A DNA stretch of 64,000 nt from Marininema mesophilum (GTDB taxonomy: Bacteria > Bacillota > Bacilli > Thermoactinomycetales > DSM-45169): NCBI RefSeq assembly GCF_900106775.1, contig NZ_FNNQ01000011.1, forward strand, positions 62,001 to 126,000, written 5' to 3'. The position numbers were made by a program, and so were the translations under genes. Below, one piece after another: positions 59,504-64,000 of this stretch (positions are counted from its first letter, which is position 1; the number at the start of each line of letters is the position of its first letter). The notes under the pieces are model-generated. The model searched no databases and was not told where the DNA came from. It saw only the letters and a list, made by a program, of their open reading frames with translations.

Positions 59504-59845
59504 TTACTCGGCATATGTTTGCACTACTGCAGCGGCTCCTGCAATAGCAAGGATTAAAATAATAGGGAAGCATGTAGGGAGCTGATAGAAAATCGTGACT
59601 ATAATTAGTGTGGACCAAATTCCTACACACCAGTGACAACTAAGTAATTTACCGATCCATCCTCGCAATCCGGTTCCCTTGATTTCTACTTTTCTCACCC
59701 ACCCGCCATCTCCATCGAGCTCCATCGTTACACTGAGAAAAGGATCCCTCAGAAAAGATGTGATTTCATCATATACGATGAGTCGAGTAAGACGAAACGA
59801 AGCCAGTATCATAATTGAAAGATGAATCCATGATAAATTCTCCAT
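59504..59845 (-). CDS. DUF1360 membrane protein
   Basis: A 113-aa protein with two or three membrane segments. It shows ILASFRLTRLIVYDEITSFL, RDPFL and the SCHWCVGIW CxxC block of DUF1360 (YngL-like). ATG 59845 follows AAGGAAG; the upstream codons are not needed. Its family is common in spore formers and it sits next to cotA, which hints at a sporulation role, not shown here. Confidence 0.85.
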   Translation of the reverse strand: MENLSWIHLSIMILASFRLTRLIVYDEITSFLRDPFLSVTMELDGDGGWVRKVEIKGTGLRGWIGKLLSCHWCVGIWSTLIIVTIFYQLPTCFPIILILAIAGAAAVVQTYAE

Positions 59846-59948
59846 GCCCCTCTTCCTTTCAGGATGTTTCAAGATACAGGAACGCTCCATTACGAATCAA
59901 CGTATCTTATGACTAGGCAACCGTTGCTGTGAGTAAATTGGAGGTGTC

Positions 59949-60158
59949 TTGAGCGTGTTCAATAAAGACAAAAAGGCAGAAAACTCTGGGGCGAATAAAA
60001 TACCTAAGCCAAACCCCGCTCCTGTTCTTCCTTCTACACCTAAACCTACTCAAAAAACAATTATTCAACCCCAGGCACGGCGCAAAAAAGGCGGCTGTGG
60101 TTGTGGAGGAAGTACACCAAAACAAATGCTAAATAGATCCAATAAGCCAAATAAATAG
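59949..60158 (+). CDS. Small proline- and cysteine-containing protein upstream of cotA
   Basis: A 69-aa basic, Pro/Lys-rich protein with a short GGCGCGG motif near residue 50; I do not know its family. TTG 59949 or GTG 59955 can be the start, served by GGAGGTG. It is 17 bases before cotA on the same strand, so the two are probably co-transcribed and the protein may be a spore-coat component or copper-binding helper. Both are guesses from position and the paired cysteines. Confidence 0.65.
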   Translation: MSVFNKDKKAENSGANKIPKPNPAPVLPSTPKPTQKTIIQPQARRKKGGCGCGGSTPKQMLNRSNKPNK

Positions 60159-60175
60159 AGCAGGAGGGATACTCG

Positions 60176-61726
60176 TTGTTCTTACAAAAGTATGTGGATC
60201 CCCTTCCTATCCTTCCTACTCTACAGCCCTATTCAATCCGGAGTGGAATTCCTTATTATATCTTACGGATGAAGCAAGTGAATCAGCACCTTCATCGTGA
60301 TCTAAATAAAACCCCTGTATGGGGGTTTGAAGGGATGTATCCGGGCCCTACCATAGAGGTTTGGGAAAACCAAATCATCGATGTTTATTGGAAAAATGAA
60401 TTGCCCCTGCGTCATTTATTTCCTGTGGATACCACGATTCATGGAGCCGGGGAAGATGTTCCACAAGTACGGACGGTCTCCCATTTGCATGGAGGACACA
60501 CCCCTCCAGATAGCGATGGACACCCTGATGCATGGTTCACAAGGGATTTTACCATTACAGGCCCTCGCTTTAGAAACCAAATCTACCGATATCCCAATCC
60601 CCAGCGGCCCACTACCCTTTGGTATCATGACCATACTATGGGGATTACTCGTATAAATAATTATGCGGGTTTATCTGGCTTTTATCTCATTCGTGGTATT
60701 GAGGAAGAGCGATTACCTCTTCCTAAGGGGTGCTATGAGATCCCTCTTCTAATCCAAGATCGTAGTTTTCAACCAGATGGATCGTTATATTATCCAAGTG
60801 GGCCTAAGCCTCATAAAAAAGACCTTCCTTGCCCTTCTATCGTTGATGAATTCTTTGGGGATACCAATCTAGTCAATGGTAAGGTATGGCCTTATTGCGA
60901 AGTTGAACCACGAAAATACCGTTTTCGCATCCTAAATGCTGCCAATGCTCGATTTTATAATTTAAAACTGGGGTCTGGGCTGAAGTGGATCCAAATTGGT
61001 ACAGATGGTGGTCTATTAGAAGCACCTGTCCAACTTTCCTCCCTCCTCCTCTCACCTGCTGAACGTGCAGATGTCATCATCGATTTTTCCAAGTTGCAAG
61101 GTCATACAATTACGATGACTAATGATGCCCCAGCTCCATTTCCTGCTGGGAATCCTGTTGACCCTGATACTACGGGACAAGTCATGCAGTTTCGTGTGAA
61201 TCAATCCTTAAATGGTGTGGATGATTCAATGATTCCTCTCTCCTTTGCACCACTTTCTCTCCCTAATCCCACAGCAGCTAGCTATACACGTAGACTCACA
61301 CTAGATGATGAGATGGATCGTTATGGCCGAATGTTGATGCTATTAAATAAACACAGGTATGATGATCCTCCTACAGAAACACCGCAATGGGGGGATACGG
61401 AAATCTGGGAGTTAATCAATCTCACTCCCAAAACGCACCCCATTCATCTTCATCTCATTCAATTTCGCCTTTTGGATCGTCGCTCCTTTGATGTTGAGAG
61501 GTTTATGCAAAGGGGGAGGTTGATTTTTACCAGTCCTCCAAGGGTGCCTGAGCGCAATGAGCTGGGTTGGAAGGATACCATTCGAGCAAATCCTAAGGAA
61601 GTAACCAGGATTGTCGTCCGCTTTGTTCCCTACACAGGTAACTACATATGGCACTGTCATATTCTTGAACATGAGGATCATGAGATGATGCGGCCATTGG
61701 TAGTTGTAGATAGACACTCCCAATGA
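60176..61726 (+). CDS. cotA: Spore coat laccase CotA (multicopper oxidase)
   Basis: A 516-aa outer spore coat oxidase that makes the brown spore pigment. All copper-binding blocks are present: VSHLHGGHTPPDSDG, LWYHDHTMGITR, HPIHLHLIQF and IWHCHILEHEDHEMMRP, with the Met that is the axial type 1 ligand. Length and colinear blocks (PGPTIEVWENQ, NGKVWPYCEVEPRKYRFRIL, WKDTI) match B. subtilis CotA. There is no signal peptide, as expected for a coat protein made in the mother cell. TTG 60176 has AGGAGGG seven bases upstream. Confidence 0.96.
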   Translation: MFLQKYVDPLPILPTLQPYSIRSGIPYYILRMKQVNQHLHRDLNKTPVWGFEGMYPGPTIEVWENQIIDVYWKNELPLRHLFPVDTTIHGAGEDVPQVRTVSHLHGGHTPPDSDGHPDAWFTRDFTITGPRFRNQIYRYPNPQRPTTLWYHDHTMGITRINNYAGLSGFYLIRGIEEERLPLPKGCYEIPLLIQDRSFQPDGSLYYPSGPKPHKKDLPCPSIVDEFFGDTNLVNGKVWPYCEVEPRKYRFRILNAANARFYNLKLGSGLKWIQIGTDGGLLEAPVQLSSLLLSPAERADVIIDFSKLQGHTITMTNDAPAPFPAGNPVDPDTTGQVMQFRVNQSLNGVDDSMIPLSFAPLSLPNPTAASYTRRLTLDDEMDRYGRMLMLLNKHRYDDPPTETPQWGDTEIWELINLTPKTHPIHLHLIQFRLLDRRSFDVERFMQRGRLIFTSPPRVPERNELGWKDTIRANPKEVTRIVVRFVPYTGNYIWHCHILEHEDHEMMRPLVVVDRHSQ

Positions 61727-62196
61727 ATCCTATTAGGGGCCATAGTATCTAAAAAGGAAAGACATACGTTTAGACAATAAACACAATTTAACCGACCACC
61801 CACACGGTTGAGGGGAAACAGTCGGTTATTTTTATTAAATAGATCGTGCCGAGGTCTCTGAAATCAAAGTCTTTTAAAAATAGATAGCTGTCTGTAGCAC
61901 CCCTTATATATTAATCTCATATGATGGCCATAAGAAAAGGAAGGGTTATGTAGCCTTCGCCTTTTGGCTTAAGAAAGGTATCTAAGTTGTGGGGCTTTGC
62001 ACCAGTCTTGGAACTGGATCATTTGGGCGTTAGCGTTCGGTTTGTCGGAATTGCTGAGAAAATGATGGTAGTCGGCTGATCAAGCTTGCAAAAAGTGTTA
62101 AGCACAAACGGATAATAGTTTTTTAAAAACAGACGCATCTTTTGGTTGATGGATCCCCTTCTTTGACCAATTTTTAGACAAACAATAAGAAGGTGT
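61727..62196. other. Intergenic region after cotA
   Basis: Contains a terminator-like hairpin (61789-61828). No gene or recognisable relic in the remaining 370 bases. Confidence 0.4.
61789..61828 (+). terminator. Probable terminator of cotA
   Basis: TAACCGAC pairs with GTCGGTTA over a 24-base loop, followed by TTTTTATT. Confidence 0.65.
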
Positions 62197-62853
62197 GTGA
62201 ATTTGGGTAGGCTAAGAAAATATTTCGAGCGAAATGATAAACGAATGATTGATAAATGGGTTCATTATTTTGATATATATGAACATCATCTTAATCGTTT
62301 CGTCAATCAAAAAATCAATGTATTAGAAATCGGTGTTTACCATGGTGGTTCTCTCCAAATGTGGAAGAATTACTTTGGCAAAGAAGCAACCATTTATGGT
62401 TTGGATATTCTTCCACAATGTAAATCTTTTGAGGAAGAACAAATTAAAATATTGATTGGTGACCAAGGAGATAGGAAATTCTGGAAAGAGGTAAAACCTA
62501 CCCTTCCTATATTTGACATCATCATCGATGATGGTGGCCATCTAATGGATCAGCAAAAAATAACATTCGAAGAAATGTTTCCTGTCCTTTCTAGTAACGG
62601 CATATATATCATTGAAGATCTTCATACAAGTTATTGGAGTGACTATGGGGGAGGTTTATATGAGAGTGATAGTTTTATAAACTACTCCAAAAGTATAATC
62701 GATTCATTAAATGGGTGGCATCAAAGACCCGAAAACAAAGATTTATTCACTACTTCAATCTGGTCTATGACCTATTATGATAGTGTCTTAGCAATTGAAA
62801 AAAGGCTTAAACAAAGGCCACACTATATAAGGACCGGAAGGCACTCTTTTTGA
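62197..62853 (+). CDS. Class I SAM-dependent methyltransferase (CmcI/glycan-type)
   Basis: A 218-aa Rossmann-fold methyltransferase. Motif I is VLEIGVYHGGSLQMWKNYFG, the acidic loop IYGLDILPQC, and FDIIIDDGGHLMDQQKITFE contains the DDGGH metal-ligand motif of the CmcI-like and sugar methyltransferases. IYIIEDLHTSYWSDYGG follows. GTG 62197 or TTG 62203 is the start, with AAGAAGGTG upstream. Together with the glycosyltransferase-like gene after it, it may modify a surface glycan. Confidence 0.85.
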   Translation: MNLGRLRKYFERNDKRMIDKWVHYFDIYEHHLNRFVNQKINVLEIGVYHGGSLQMWKNYFGKEATIYGLDILPQCKSFEEEQIKILIGDQGDRKFWKEVKPTLPIFDIIIDDGGHLMDQQKITFEEMFPVLSSNGIYIIEDLHTSYWSDYGGGLYESDSFINYSKSIIDSLNGWHQRPENKDLFTTSIWSMTYYDSVLAIEKRLKQRPHYIRTGRHSF

Positions 62854-62940
62854 CTTGGTTTTGTACGTACAGACTTTTCCACTTGCAAGAGAACAAGTTG
62901 TTGGATTGACCGATATGAGTTATTGTACTGTTTCCTTCCC

Positions 62941-63002
62941 ATTTGCAACACCACTTTTCTGTGCCTCGAAATACCGTTTTTATTCTAAGTGGTGTTGCAA
63001 AT
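62941..63002. repeat. Inverted repeat between methyltransferase and glycosyltransferase-like genes
   Basis: ATTTGCAACACCACTT and its exact complement are separated by 30 bases, 29 bases before the next start. It could be a terminator of the methyltransferase or an attenuator. Confidence 0.55.
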
Positions 63003-63030
63003 TCACTTTATCAGGTAAGAGGGGCTAATT

Positions 63031-63933
63031 ATGATATTATTTTTTGAAAATATTGTTAGAAGTCACGAAGGCCTTTGTAACCAGCTGATGGGCGTTTTTA
63101 GAACGGTAGGAGAAGCTCTATTCTTTTCAAGTAAAGGTCACTCTGTTGGCGTTATTTTAAATGAGTTTTATACTAGAACTTCCATTAATTTCGACTCTTC
63201 TCGAAAGATCCCAATAGACTCATTTATTGATATGCAGAGTTTAACTACACTACTTAGTTCTAGAAATATTTTGGTTATACAATCTAAAAAAGAGATCCCC
63301 TCTCTACTTCGAAAAAATATATTTAAGTGTGAGAGAATGCCTCTGAACAGGAAAATGTCTATTGAAGAGCATAAAAATATGGGTATTTTTATTGCTAATT
63401 TCTTCCCCTTCGCAAAAAAAGTTCAAGATATTTCTAGTTTAACTATAAATGAGTTATCGGTTTATAAGAAATGGAAAGGGATTCATTTACGGATAGAAAG
63501 AGATCTACTGACCGTAATGTCTGAGGAGTCTTTAGATATCCTGAATATAACTCAAATAAAAACTATTTGTAATTCAGTTAGTTCTGATAAAGATCTATCT
63601 ACCATATATATTGCTTCTGGACTCCAAGAAAATGAATATAATCGAGTGGTTTGTCAAATCAAACAACAACATCCTTATTTAACAATATTAAACAAAAGCA
63701 ATATTTTAAAAAATAACCCCAAAATAGAGCAACAATTTAATTCATTGTGTCTAGAAGAACAAGCCTTGGTAGATTGGTTAGTTTGCTTAGAAGCTCCCTT
63801 TTTTAGTGGATGCTATTTTTCTTCTTTTGCCTATTTAGCAGCTTATATGCGTCATTATCGAGGGTTTCGCTCAGGAATGACAAAATTAGAGGGTTCTCAT
63901 GAGTTTTGGGACGAATGGTTCCCTAGACTCTAA
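63031..63933 (+). CDS. O-fucosyltransferase-like GT-B protein
   Basis: A 300-aa protein. GLCNQLMGVFRTVGEALFFS near the N-terminus, KGIHLRIERDLL in the middle and DWLVCLEAPFFSGCYFSSFA followed by MRHYRGFRSG near the end follow the order of motifs in GDP-fucose O-fucosyltransferase-type (GT65/GT68-like) proteins, including the HxRxExD region. No membrane segment or signal. AAGAGGGGCT leads to the ATG. Low GC. The donor sugar and acceptor are unknown; the family assignment is by motif pattern only. Confidence 0.6.
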   Translation: MILFFENIVRSHEGLCNQLMGVFRTVGEALFFSSKGHSVGVILNEFYTRTSINFDSSRKIPIDSFIDMQSLTTLLSSRNILVIQSKKEIPSLLRKNIFKCERMPLNRKMSIEEHKNMGIFIANFFPFAKKVQDISSLTINELSVYKKWKGIHLRIERDLLTVMSEESLDILNITQIKTICNSVSSDKDLSTIYIASGLQENEYNRVVCQIKQQHPYLTILNKSNILKNNPKIEQQFNSLCLEEQALVDWLVCLEAPFFSGCYFSSFAYLAAYMRHYRGFRSGMTKLEGSHEFWDEWFPRL

Positions 63934-63992
63934 ACAGCTCTTTGGTGCGGCTATCGCTCATGTATTAATCCGTATCCTCTATCATTTTATTT

Positions 63993-64000
63993 GAAAGGAG
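63993..64000 (+). promoter_or_regulatory. Ribosome binding site of a gene beyond the window
   Basis: The window ends in GAAAGGAG, a strong Shine-Dalgarno sequence, so another plus-strand gene probably starts within about ten bases. Confidence 0.5.

Noticed and set aside
1..64000. CRISPR arrays, rRNA or tRNA genes, and complete insertion sequences.
   Set aside because: No regularly spaced repeats, no recognisable rRNA or tRNA signatures, and only transposase relics were found on reading.

Overview
The window reads as chromosome of a low-to-mid GC, endospore-forming Gram-positive bacterium of the Bacillales. Support comes from a CotA-type spore coat laccase, YunB, a spore-polysaccharide (sps/CgeB-like) cluster, a lexA/yneA/yneB/ynzC SOS set, the hemE-hemH-hemY haem operon, TPP and manganese riboswitches, and strong AGGAGG ribosome binding sites with frequent GTG and TTG starts. 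A family such as Thermoactinomycetaceae would fit, but the sequence alone does not settle it. No rRNA, tRNA or CRISPR array was seen.

Layout. 1-8.7 kb: a metallo-beta-lactamase-fold protein, a probably frameshifted methyltransferase, a TPP-riboswitch-controlled thiDME salvage operon, yunB, a pentapeptide-repeat protein, a patch of gene debris (DUF421 and Tn3-transposase remnants), a TetR plus membrane-protein pair between short direct repeats, and a TerC-type transporter behind a yybP-ykoY manganese riboswitch. 8.8-15.1 kb: a tightly overlapping operon for dTDP-rhamnose synthesis and three glycosyltransferase-like proteins, probably for spore-surface polysaccharide, ending near an orphan APS kinase. 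15.1-24.5 kb: housekeeping and SOS genes, an M42 peptidase, and a five-gene operon of a membrane protein, DUF4129, DUF4350, a MoxR ATPase and a DUF58 protein. 24.5-28 kb: late haem synthesis. 28-33.5 kb: an accessory stretch with long non-coding gaps, a Tn3 TnpA N-terminal relic, and a secreted ETX/MTX2-type (aerolysin-like) pore-forming toxin. 33.5-47.2 kb: a TagE-like glycosyltransferase, a YcaQ-like protein, a secreted lipin-like protein, an acyltransferase/SGNH pair, a class A PBP and a DUF485/solute:sodium symporter pair. 47-52 kb: a PadR-DUF1700-DUF4097 operon and a hydrolase that share an upstream operator-like sequence, then a truncated Nudix gene and a histidine phosphatase. 52-55 kb: a CorA magnesium transporter preceded by a previously unlisted 34-codon leader ORF, a membrane thioredoxin, a manganese-riboswitch relic, a second corA relic and a truncated acyltransferase. 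55-64 kb: an MFS exporter with an FAD/NAD(P)-binding protein, a permease, cotA, and a methyltransferase plus an O-fucosyltransferase-like protein at the edge.

The most unusual signals are the acidic-proline leader peptide in front of corA, which resembles the principle of the enterobacterial mgtL magnesium sensor; the diverged non-coding repeat of about 135 bp upstream of both the toxin and the TagE-like gene; the shared operator-like 25-mer of the PadR operon and the neighbouring hydrolase; and the orphan half of a manganese riboswitch. Many transcription units end in very long perfect hairpins (23-27 bp arms).
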